From positions 1 to 21,066 of the forward strand of contig PDHQ01000475.1 in the NCBI GenBank assembly GCA_003339415.1: 21,066 nt of DNA. Direction: 5' to 3'. Of the stretch, positions 9,500-19,339 are shown in pieces (the stretch's first letter is position 1; every line of letters begins with the position of its first letter). Under the pieces are notes generated by a model. That model had not been told where the DNA came from, did not search any database, and worked only from the letters and a program-made list of their open reading frames with translations. Source of the stretch: Ophiocordyceps camponoti-saundersi (nom. inval.) (lineage: Eukaryota; Ascomycota; Sordariomycetes; Hypocreales; Ophiocordycipitaceae). Position numbers and translations under genes: made by a program.

Positions 9500-9515
9500 A
9501 ATTATTCTTCTATTA
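9500..9515 (+). repeat. Left target-site duplication of B2
   Basis: AATTATTCTTCTATTA, matching AATTATTCTTTTATTA at 11386-11401 with one C/T mismatch. It is followed immediately by the (TAA)n tail. Confidence 0.85.
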
Positions 9516-11385
9516 ATAATAATAATAATAATATTCGTATGCTAGTATGCTTAATTTAGCTTAAAACTATCCTATATATATTCTAAGAGTAAGAAAAACC
9601 GGAGAACTTAGAGTAAAACCCTCCCCTTAAGCGTTACCTTAGTTTAGGGCTAAACTAAGTCCGTACCTAGTATTTTATACCTTAAATAAATCTAGTAATA
9701 ATAAGTAATTAGGAAGCCGATATTTTCTTTAAAGCGGAATTTACGGTAGTAAGAGTACGTATAGTTTAAGTTTAGTATAAAATCTATATAGCTACTTATC
9801 TTTTTAAGCGTTATTATTACTATAAACTAAATCTCCGCGCTTAATTATAGCGTTCTAAATAATCTATTTAATTAAGGCTTTATTAATATAATTAAGGAAT
9901 ATATAAAAGTTTTATTAGCTTATAATAAACCTTATAATAGCTAGTTTTAAAAAGTAGCTAAACTATTATAGCGGAGCTATAAATAAGTTTAAAAAGGGGG
10001 TTAGAGGCGGAGCTATTATATTCGCTCTCTAGCGTTTCCGCCCTAGCTACTATTAGACTTTAGTTAGCGCTAAAAGGGGAGGAGGGGCGGTATATACGGA
10101 GCTCCGGTCTATAAATCTCTAAGGTTAGGAAATATAAGTATTCTTCGCCCGGTCTTACGCTACTCTTATTTTAGGGTAAAGTTAACTTTACCCGGGGTAA
10201 GTCCCCCGATAAAAAGGGTAATAATATAGTTTTTTTCTATACGCTATAAAGTAAGCTAACTTACTCTTTATATACGAAGAGGTAAAGTATTAGCTATATT
10301 ATAGCTTTACTATATAATATTTAATAATATATCTAAGCTAGTAATACTTAAAATATTACTAAAGTTAGACTTTTAGCTTATAAGGTTTCGCGTTAAAAAT
10401 CTTTACTTATATTATTATACCTTTATTATAGATTTAGTTTATATTTATTACGCTATTAATAATAATTATAAAAAAGCTTTATTAAATTCTTAAATAATAT
10501 CTTTTCGCGTATAGTTATATTATTAAAACTTTATTTAATAACTTAATCTTTTTCTAAAAAGCTTCCTTACTATTTTATTATAAGGCCCGCGCTAGTACTT
10601 TTTTTATAATAAGAGTATAACTTTTACTAATAAGGCGTACCTTTTCTCTAAAAGTAATATAAAGCTACCTTAAATTAAACTAAAGCTTATAAATAGCGTT
10701 TTAGAATATTACTATAATATTACCGCTAAGTAATTTCCTTATTATAAAAGCTTAGCTTTACCCGCGGAGTCCGCAGTTAATATTTATTATAATTACCTTA
10801 AGGCCTTAAACCTAAAGTAAAGTAGTAATAAAGTTAAAATAAATTATAAGCTAATATTTATATTACTTAGGAATTTATTTTTTAATAATTTTCTCCGGCG
10901 CTTTAGCTATAACCGTAGCTTATATTAGAGGAGTTCCGCTCCCCTTAAAGCTATAAAAAAGAGAGGAAATTATAGCCGTAACGGCCGAGGAAATATTATT
11001 AATTAATAAAGTTAGAGTAAGGGGGGCGCCTCCCTAAACCTTTTTAGACTCCGCTACTTATTCGATAATTACTTATACGGAGACTAAAGCGTCCCTTAAA
11101 ATAATCTTACTAATACTTACCTTAGCTTCTAAAAAAGTAAAAAGTATAGTAAATTTTTAGGTTTAAGTTTATTATAATTCGGAGTAAAGCTATATTCTAG
11201 GTAAAAAATTTTCGCGGTTACGATTAACTTATATAGTATTACCCTCCCCCTTAGAGTTACTCTAAGCGCAGCTCGAAGCTATCGCTATAAGGTAATAGAA
11301 AGAGCGGAGTCCGCTTATAATATAAGAATAAGAAGTCCGTATCCGCGTTACTATAAGCGCGGAATCCGTAAAATATATAAGAGTT
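9516..11385 (-). mobile_element. B2: full-length copy of repeat B
   Basis: About 1870 bp, collinear with B1 and nearly the same length. It has a (TAA)n tail at left, then CGTATGCTAGTATGC, and the common end AAAATATATAAGAGTT at right. It keeps more CG than B1 in several blocks (for example TACGGAGCTCCGG near 10095, where B1 has TATAAAGCTCCGG). It contains the best-preserved palindrome, GGGTAAAGTTAACTTTACCC at 10174-10193, and the GGGGGGCGCCTCCC block near 11020. The direct 16-bp duplication and unilateral simple-repeat tail support LINE/SINE-type insertion. No reverse transcriptase was recognised. Confidence 0.87.
10174..10193. repeat. Conserved B-family palindrome
   Basis: Perfect 20-bp palindrome GGGTAAAGTTAACTTTACCC. 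Equivalents are 9062-9081 (AAG...CTT flanks), 17171-17190 (AGG...CCT flanks) and 18117-18132 (16-bp core); the B1 version at 4683-4699 has one arm mutated. Function unknown. Confidence 0.85.
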
Positions 11386-11401
11386 AATTATTCTTTTATT
11401 A
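11386..11401 (+). repeat. Right target-site duplication of B2
   Basis: AATTATTCTTTTATTA, the partner of 9500-9515. Confidence 0.85.
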
Positions 11402-11585
11402 TATTAATTTATTAGTAATAACTAAGGAAAATCTAAGCCTTATTAATTAGTATATTATATAGCCGCTTTATATAATTTTAATCTTTTTACTAACTTTTAA
11501 AAAAGGTAGTAACCTTATCTAAAAAGATTAGTTTATTTACTACTTATTATATTAGTAATAATTAATATACTTATATAATACTTAT

Positions 11586-12080
11586 AAAGGCTTAATTTAT
11601 TATTTCTAAGAAAGTTAAAATTAAAGTAGCTAAAGGTAGCTATATATATACTAACTTAAAAGGAGCTAATATTTTATAAATATAAGTTATATAAAGTAAA
11701 GGCTATAAAAGCTTTACTAAGATACTTTATTATAGCTATATTAAGATATATCTTAATATAAAGGTTTATACTTAATATAAAAATTATATTATATAATTTA
11801 AAAAAGTTAGTTTTAAGGGGGGAGGGTTATTTAACTATATTATAGAGTTTTAAAATAAGTTAGGGATTATAATATTATTCGGAATTAGGGCGGAAGAAGC
11901 TTTATAAATTATTAAATTAAGGTTCCTTTTCTAAAAATTAGAATATATTATATAACTATAATTTAAGTTAGTTCCTTAAGGAATATATAATAAACCTATT
12001 TTAGCTAATAATAAGTTTAGCCCTTAAGTTCCGATTAAATTATATAAAAAAGGTTTTCCTTATAAAAGTTAAAATAAATA
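11586..12080 (+). pseudogene. Unrecognised degraded ORF, possibly retrotransposon gag
   Basis: About 165 codons in one + frame whose interruptions are nearly all TAA or TAG. Long stop-free stretches include FKKVSFKGGG...FNYIIEF and LGIIILFGIRAEEAL. Their composition (Lys/Phe/Ile-rich with GGG) resembles a structural capsid-type region more than random AT-rich sequence. I do not recognise a named domain, and there is no zinc knuckle that I can read. It sits between B2 and the inverted LTR-like repeat. The LTR orientation is opposite, so they need not belong to one element. Gag is only a guess. Confidence 0.35.
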
Positions 12081-12616
12081 ATATTATATATTTATTATAT
12101 AATAAATATTATTAATTTATTTCCTTTAGGGGCTATTATAATATTAAGCTATATATCTTAGTATATTAGGTTTATACCTTAAGTTTAGATATAAAAGGAT
12201 AAGGTACTACTTTTTATTATTTTATTATATAAAGCTAGGGAGTTATTTACTATAGCTAATATAATTATAGCTTTCTAAAGTTTGTTTTTTAAGGTATTAG
12301 AAGCTATATTATTAGGGGATATATTACCGGAACGTTATTAAAATAATATCGTATAAGTTAATAAAAAGTATTAGGCTAATATAGCTTTTTAGTAAGGACT
12401 AGATATTAGTCTATATTATATATTACCTTAATCTTTTAATATTAATAATAGTACCGGGCTAAATAGCTTTTTAATAAGGACTAAGGATAAAAAAAGGTAA
12501 AAGTATATATATTAAATAAAAAATAGGTATAAGGGCTTTTTATTATTATATAAAATTTATCTTATTACTTTTACTAATTTATAATTAACTAATTAACTAA
12601 TATAATTACTAATTAA
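12081..12616. other. AT-rich remnant, no clear gene
   Basis: The + strand can be read as a continuation with many stops (a stretch such as LLGDILPERY near 12306-12340). An imperfect direct repeat, TAGCTTTTTARTAAGGACTA, occurs near 12384 and 12459. No domain recognised. Confidence 0.35.
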
Positions 12617-12914
12617 TATTAAGTAGTTTTTATATATATATATAAGGGTAAAAAGTAAAAGTAACTTAAATCGAATATAATTAATAATAGATACTCTTCT
12701 TACTTTATACAAGGAAGAGCGGCTATATAGCTAGATAATATTCTACCCCTATACTACTTTTTTCTTTTTTAAGATATCTCTTATACCCTAAGTTATATAA
12801 AGTATAACTTAGGTGCTAATATATATTTTATTAGGGACTTCCCTTTATCTAGGTTATCCTCTATATATATATTATATAGTAAATATAAAAAGGTATAGAG
12901 AGATAATCTTAATA
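12617..12914 (-). repeat. ~300-bp LTR-like repeat, inverted copy
   Basis: Diverged reverse-complement copy of 7383-7683, bounded by TATTAA and TTAATA. It contains a perfect 11-bp stem, CCTAAGTTATA at 12787-12797 and its complement at 12803-12813. The gypsy pol frame begins right after its right end, suggesting that the element carrying it inserted into the gypsy element. No clean 5-bp target duplication could be read. Confidence 0.6.
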
Positions 12915-12919
12915 TTTAT

Positions 12920-14090
12920 AATAAAATTAAAGTAGCTTAGTATAAGCTTTACGGAGAATTAAAACTTATACTAATAACTAAAATACTTTAGGAAAATATA
13001 GCTATAAATTTTATAACTAATTTACCTTAATCTAATAACTTAATAATTAATATTAAATATAATTATATATCTATTATAATAAATTAATTAATAAAATATA
13101 AATACTTTATACTTATAAATAAAGCGATAACTATAGAAAAACTATCTTCTTTATTCTTAAAAGTAATTATAGCTAATAGAAGCTTACTTAAAGTAATTAT
13201 TAGTAATTAAGATATAAAATTTATATTTAAATTTTAAAATAGCTTTATAAGTTAGCTAAGAATTAAGTATAAATTAAGTATAGCATTTTACTTAAAAACT
13301 AATAACGCTATAGAAAAGTTAAATTAAACTTTAAAATAATATTTATAAGCTTATATAAATTATAAATAAGATTACTAAGTTATTAACCTTCTTATAGCTT
13401 AATTAATATATAGTATAATAGAATTAAAGTTTATAAAAATAATACCTTTTATAGTAAATTATAGATTTAATTTAAAAGCTTATAAACTAAGCTTATTAAA
13501 CCTTATAAATAATAAAAAAGCAATACTAAATATAAAATAACTTAAATTACTATTTTTTTTATTAAAATAGAATAAGATGTTATATCTAAAAGATTATCTT
13601 ATTACTATAATAAGAAAAGAGAAAAAGAACTAGATTTTAAAGAAAATAATAAGATTTTTTTATTAAAGAAAAATATAACTACTAAAACGCTAAATTAATT
13701 TTTAAAATCTTAAAAACTAGGCCCTTTTTTAATAAAAAACGGCTAAATAACCTAAATTATTAACTTAAACTACTTAAAAGAATATTTATTTACTTAGTAT
13801 TTTACGTTTCCTTATTAGAAAGAGCTTTATAAAATGCGGAATTAGAAAAAGAAATAAAAATAGAAGTTTTAGAAAAAGAAATAAAAACCGAAAAAAATTA
13901 TAAGTAAGAGAATTAAAAAAGAAATAACTTTTTAGCTTCTTAAATAGAAAGAATACCCTTTTAAAGAAAATACCTAAGAACTAGTTAAGCACTTTTAAAA
14001 CGCTATATAATTATTAAGAAACTAGAATAAAAAGGCTAAAAACTAAAGTTTTAAAAGTTTAAAACTATAAAAAGGGGAAGAAATAAATAA
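12920..14090 (+). pseudogene. Ty3/gypsy chromovirus pol: integrase and chromodomain (degraded)
   Basis: Starts inside the integrase; protease, RT and RNase H are absent. The integrase core is readable from INFITNLP (consensus DF.TGLP) through SNQD-like, the AFYLKTNNAIEKLN box (family HPQTDGATER.NQ) and PFIVNYRFN. Both catalytic Asp are Asn (13007-13009 and 13205-13207); the Glu is kept at 13313-13315, and D-to-E spacing is 36 codons. Downstream are LGPFLIK and VFYVSLLE (family VFHVSLL), then a chromodomain at about 13915-14035: LLK, a stop for Trp, KEYPFKENT, a stop for Trp, then AI.LLRN. At least two frameshifts lie between integrase and chromodomain. The region is almost free of CG, unlike the copia, implying longer decay. 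Chromodomains target integration to heterochromatin. Confidence 0.9.
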
Positions 14091-14190
14091 TATAACTTTT
14101 CTAAGCTTAGAAAAATAATAAATTATTTATCCCTTATATTATTCTAACCTTTCTATAAGTTTTAAAAGTTTAAAATTATAAAAAGGGGAA
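14045..14190 (+). repeat. Duplicated polypurine-tract-like segment of the gypsy element
   Basis: A ~35-bp block, AAGTTTTAAAAGTTTAAAA then YTATAAAAAGGGGAA, occurs at 14045-14079 and again at 14156-14190. The AAAAAGGGGA core directly after the chromodomain is where a chromovirus polypurine tract is expected. The second copy is followed by TATATAATAA, a possible LTR start (TG changed to TA). Confidence 0.55.
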
Positions 14191-15577
14191 TATATAATAA
14201 TTTAAGCTATAAATACCGATATATATAAAAATACTAAAAATCGAAGTATTTAAGGAATAAGCTTATATAAGCTATAAGTTAAACTATAAATTTAATTATA
14301 AATATAAATAATATATATTTTATATAATTTAAGTAAGTACTTAAAATAAAAATATATAATAATATTACTAAGGCTTTCTATAAGTATAACTATAATATAA
14401 TTATAATATAAGTTAAGCTTTTATAAAATATTAAGGAGAATATATAAAGTAATAAGGAAAAGAAGTATATAGTTTTAAGGTATAAACGCGGGGAAAAACT
14501 AACCCTAACTTTTTATAAGAATAGAAGTAAGGAAAAATAACTACTATTTTTATAAAAGAATAAAAGTAAGGTAAAGAATATAAAAAAAAATTATAAAAAA
14601 AATACTAACGCTTTTTAAAAAATAAAGGCGGGGTAAAAGTATAATAAAGAAAATACTAACGCTTTTAAATAGATAAAAGCAAGGTAAAGAATATAAAGGA
14701 AAGTTACTAAAGATAAAATAATAAGTAATATACTTCCTATTTAATATTATAAAAGATAAAAGCTAGTAAAGTAATATAAAAACCTATTTCTAAGAAAAAA
14801 AAATTAAAATTAAAGCTTTTATAAGATTATATAAGTATTTAAGCTTCCGTAAATTAATAAATAGTTTTTTTAAGGAAAGAAAAGGTATAAAGGAAGCCCT
14901 TTACTTTTTTAAAAGCTTCTCTTTTTCTTTTTCTTTTTTCAGCTTTTAATTTTACGATTAGTTTAACTTAGATTAGCACTTATAAAGTTTATTTTTTATT
15001 TTCCTTACTTTTTTTATTTATATAAAACCTTTATCTTATTTATTATATTATAAAAAGGACTAAGATAGCTTTATTAATAGCTTTTAATAAACTCCTTATT
15101 TTCTTTTTTATTTATAACTTTATTTTCCTTTTTTATTTTTATTTTTTTAATTAAGGGCTCCTTAAAATAAGTTAGTAAGTATTATAAATTTATTTTATAA
15201 TAAATTTTTAATTATTAAGAAAAAGGGGTTTTAAAATTAGCTTTATTAGTTATTATTCTTTAATAAAGCTATTTAAAACTATATAAACTTTAATATTTAA
15301 TAAATTAAAAGATATTAAATATAATAAAACTTCCTTTTTTACTTTAAAAAATTTAACTTATTTTAAATTTAATCTAATATAATTATTATTTAAACGCTAA
15401 ATATATATAATAATAAGTAAACTTTAATTATAATAATTATTACTAATTTTAAATTTATCTATTAGTCTTATATTCCTCTTTCTAGTTAACTTAAAGTAAA
15501 TTAAACTTAAGTAATATAATCTTTACTTAAAACTTACTCTTATAGCTTTTACTTAATAAAAAACTTTAATAACTAAT
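14191..15577 (+). other. Probable gypsy 3' LTR and flanking AT-rich sequence
   Basis: No coding sequence recognised. The left third probably includes LTR sequence because it follows the purine tract, but I could not fix its right end. It contains ~50-bp tandem repeats (14503-14699), then pyrimidine-rich runs near 14905-14945 and 15000-15160. From 15180 to 15577 it is nearly pure A/T with no pattern I can name. Confidence 0.4.
14503..14699 (+). repeat. ~50-bp imperfect tandem repeats
   Basis: About four units: 14503-14537 (partial), 14538-14586, 14601-14649 and 14650-14699. The last two share AATACTAACGCTTTT and a GGTAAARR(T/A)ATA end; the others share AGTAAGG and AAAGAATATAAA. They lie in the presumed gypsy LTR. 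Confidence 0.65.
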
Positions 15578-15592
15578 AGTAAACTTATTTAA
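15578..15592 (+). repeat. Left target-site duplication of B3
   Basis: AGTAAACTTATTTAA, identical over 15 bp to 19325-19339. It is followed by the (TAA)n tail of B3. Confidence 0.88.
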
Positions 15593-15966
15593 TAATAATA
15601 TTTATCCGCTAATATACCTTATATAGCTTAAAACTATTTTATATATATTTTAAAAGGGGGAAAAACTAAAAAGCTAGGAGTAAAACCCTTCTCTTAAGCG
15701 TTACCTTAACTTTAAGCTAGACCCTATTTATACTTAGCACTTTATATATTAAATAAGTTAAGTATTAATTAGTAATTTAAAAGCTAATATTTCCCTTTAA
15801 GCAGACTTTATAATAGTAAAAATACGCGTAAACTAAGTTTAGTATAAAGTTTATATAGCTTACTTTTTTTCCTTAATTATTATTATTACTATAAACTAAA
15901 TCCTTATATTTAATTAAAATAGCTTTAATAATTTAATTAATTAATACCTTATTAATATAGCTTAGA

Positions 15967-15977
15967 AATATATAAAA
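15967..15977 (+). repeat. Left target-site duplication of B4
   Basis: AATATATAAAA, identical to 17853-17863. B1 and B2 carry AATATATAAAR once at the equivalent place (near 4407 and 9898), confirming that it is duplicated target. Confidence 0.85.
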
Positions 15978-17852
15978 TAACTCTTATATATTTTATAAAT
16001 TCCGCGCTTATAGTAACGCGGATACGAACCTCTTATTTTTATATTATAAGCGGACTCCGCTCTTTCTATTACCTCGTAATAATAGCCTCGAGCTACGCCC
16101 GGAGTAACTCTAAGGGGGAGGGTAATACTATATAAGTTAATTATAACTATAAAAATTTTTTACTTAAAATATAGCTTTACTCTAAATTATAATAAACTCG
16201 GACCTAAAAGTTTACTATACCTCTTACTTTATTAGAAGCTAAGGCGAATATTAGTAAGATTATTTTAAGGGACGCTTTAGTCTCCGTATAGGTAATTATC
16301 GAATAAATAGCGGAGTCTAAAAGGGTCCGGGGAGGCGCCCCCCCTACTCTAATTTTATTAATTAGTAATATTTTCTTAGCTATTACGGCCGCGGTTTCCT
16401 CTTTTTTCTATAGCTCTAAAAAAAGCGGAACTTTTTTAATATAAGCTATAGTTATAGCTAAAGCGCTAGAGAAAATTATTAAAAAATAAATTCCTAAGTA
16501 ATATAAGTATTAGCTTATAATTTATTTTAACTTTATTATTACTTTACTTTAAGTTTAAAGCTTTAGGGTAATTATAATAAGTATTAACTATAAATTTTAT
16601 AAGTAAAGCTAAGCTTTTATAATAAGGAAATTACTTAGTAATAATATTATAGTAATATTTTAAAATATTATTTATAAGCTTTAGTTTAATTTAAGGTAGC
16701 TTTATATTACTTTTAAAGAAAAGGTATACTTTATTAGTAAAAGTTATATTTTTATTATAAAAGGGGTATTAGCGTAGGCCTTATAATAAGGTAATAAGGA
16801 AGCTTTTTAAAAAAAGATTAAGTTATTAAATAAGGTTTTAATAATATAATTATATATAAAAAAATATTATTTAAAAACTTAGTAAAGCTCCCTTATAGTT
16901 ATTATTAATAATATTATAGATATAAACTAGATTTATAATAAGGGTATAATAATATAGGCGGAGATTTTTAATATAGAACCTTATAAGCTAAAAGTTTAAC
17001 CTTAGTAATATTTTAAGTATTACTAGCTTAGATATATCGCTAAATATTATATAGCGAAGCTATAATATAGCTAGTACTCCGCCTCTTCGTACGCGGAGAG
17101 TAAGTTAGCTTATTTTATAGCGTATAAAAAGAAACCGTACTATTACCCTCTTTATTAAGGGACTTACCTTAGGTAAAGTTAACTTTACCTTAAAATAAGA
17201 GTAGCGTAAGATTAGGCGAAAAATACTTATATTTCCTAACTTTAAAGATTTATAAACTAAAACTTTATATATACCGCCTTTTTACCCTCTCTAGCGCTAA
17301 CTAAAATCTAATAATAGTTAAAATAGAAACGCTAAAAAGCGAATATAGTAGCTTCGCCTCTAACTTTTTTTCTAAACTTATCTATAACTTTATTATAATA
17401 ATTAGGCCGCTTTTTAAAACTAGCTATTATAAGGTTTATTATAAGCTAGTAAAACTTTTATATATTCCTTAATTATATTAATAAAGCCTTAATTAAATAG
17501 ATTATTTAGGATATTATAATTAAGCGTAAAGATTCGATTTATAATAATAATAACGCTTAGGAAAATAAGTAGCTATATAGACTCCGTACCGGACTTAAAC
17601 TACGCGTATTTTTACTATTATAGACTCCGCTTTAGAGGAAATATTAGCTTCCTAATTACTTATTATTACCGGACCTATTTAAGGTATAAAGTGCCGGGTA
17701 CGGACTTAGTCTAGCCTAAAACTAAGGTAATACTTAAAGGGAAGGTTTTACTCTAAGTTCTCCGGTTTTTCCTACTTTTAGAATATATATAAGATAGTTC
17801 TAAGCTATATTAAGCATACTAGCGTATAAATATTATTATTATTATTCTTATT
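15978..17852 (+). mobile_element. B4: complete B copy nested in B3, opposite orientation
   Basis: Reverse complement of B1/B2 from TAACTCTTATATATTTTA at left to a (TTA)n tail (17831-17852) at right, about 1875 bp. It keeps GGGGAGGCGCCCCCC near 16329, GCCGCGGTTTCC near 16389, the hairpin near 17083-17098 and the perfect 20-bp palindrome at 17171-17190. It is the least degraded landmark set apart from B2. In this direction, 16230-16440 reads fairly open (AKANISKIILRD..., then GGAPPTLILLISNIFLAI), the antisense of the frame noted in B1. Neither strand shows a recognisable RT. Confidence 0.87.
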
Positions 17853-17863
17853 AATATATAAAA
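17853..17863 (+). repeat. Right target-site duplication of B4
   Basis: AATATATAAAA, the partner of 15967-15977. B3 sequence resumes immediately with GTTTTATTATTTTATAATAAAC. Confidence 0.85.
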
Positions 17864-19324
17864 GTTTTATTATTTTATAATAAACTTTATAATAGCTAAA
17901 TTATTATAATAAAGCTATAAATAAATATAAAATAAAAGTTAAAAGAGGAGATATTATTATATTTACTTTTTAGTATTTTTACTTTAGCTATTATTAGTTT
18001 TTAATTAGCGCTAAAAAGGGAGAAAGGGCGGTATATATAAAATTCTAGTTTATAAACTTTTAGGGTTAAGTAGCGTATATATTTTTCGCTTAATCTTATA
18101 CCGCTCTTATCTTAAGGTAAAGTTAACTTTACTTAAAGTAAAATTTTTAATAAAAAAAATAATAATATAATCTTTTCTTATAAGATATAAAGTAAGTACG
18201 CTTACTTTTTATATATAAAGTAGTAAAATATTTATTATATTATAGCTTTATTATATAATATTAAGTAATATATTTAAGTTAATAATATTTAAAATATTAT
18301 TAAGGTTAAACTTTTAATATATATAATCTAGCGTTAAAAATCTTTACTTATATTATTATATTTTTATTATAAATTTAATTTATATTTATTATATTATTAA
18401 TAATAATTATTAAGAAACTTTATTAAGTTTTAAAATAATATTTTTCTATATATAATTATATTATTAAAACCTTATTTAATAACTTAATCTCTTTTTAAAA
18501 AGCTTTCTATTACCTTACTATAAAGCTTATATTAATACTTTTTTTATAATAAAAATAAAACTTTTACTAAATAAATATACTTTTTCTTTAAAAATAATAT
18601 AAAGCTATTTTAAATCGAATTAAAGCTTATAAATAATATCTTAATATATTATTATAATATTACCGCTAAGTAATTTCCTTATTATAAAAGCTTAACTTTA
18701 CTTATAAAATTTATAGTTAATATTTATTATAATTATTTTAGGGCCTTAAACTTAGAATAAAGTAATAATAAATTAAAATAAATTATAAGCTATCGCTTAT
18801 ATTACTTAGAAACTTACTTTTTAATAGTTTTTTCTAGCGCTTTAGCTATAATTATAGCTTATATTAAAGGGGTTCCGCTCTTTTTAAAGCTATAAAAAAA
18901 GGAAATTATAATTATAATAGCTAAAAAGATATTATTAACTAATAAAGTTAGAGTAAAAAAGGCGCCTCTCTAAACCCTCTCGGTTTCCGCTATTTATTTA
19001 ATAATTACTTATATAAAAATAAAAGCGTTTTCTAAAATAATTTTATTAATATTTACTTTAGCTTCTAATAAGGTAATAAGTATAGTAAACTTTTAAGTCT
19101 AAGATTATTATAATTTAGAGTAAAGCTATATTTTAAAAAAAAAAATTTTATAGTTATAATTAACTTATATAGCGTCGCCCTCTTTTTTAAAGTTACTCTA
19201 AGCGCGGCTTATTATTATTATAAGGTAATAGGGAGAACGGAGTCCGCTTATAATATAAAAATAAAAGGTCTGTATTTATATTATTATAAGCGCGGAGTTT
19301 ATAAAATATATAAAAGTTATATTA

Positions 19325-19339
19325 AGTAAACTTATTTAA
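19325..19339 (+). repeat. Right target-site duplication of B3
   Basis: AGTAAACTTATTTAA, the perfect partner of 15578-15592. Confidence 0.88.

Larger units (their letters stand above)
15593..19324 (-). mobile_element. B3: B copy split by nested copy B4
   Basis: Tail-side part at 15593-15977 and the rest at 17853-19324; without B4 it is about 1.85 kb, like B1 and B2. The tail-side part contains the shared GTAAAACCCTTCTCTTAAGCG block. The larger part contains the palindrome core (18117-18132) and a decayed AAAAAAGGCGCCTCTCT version of the GC block near 18955. It ends in ATAAAATATATAAAAGTTA. It has lost more CG and GGGG/CCCC sequence than B4, consistent with being older than its own insertion. 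The outer duplication is a perfect 15 bp. Confidence 0.87.

Noticed and set aside
16200..16700. Reverse transcriptase or endonuclease in B4
   Set aside because: No YADD, fingers/palm motifs or endonuclease motifs could be read in the tail-consistent frames, even treating stops as Gln or Trp.
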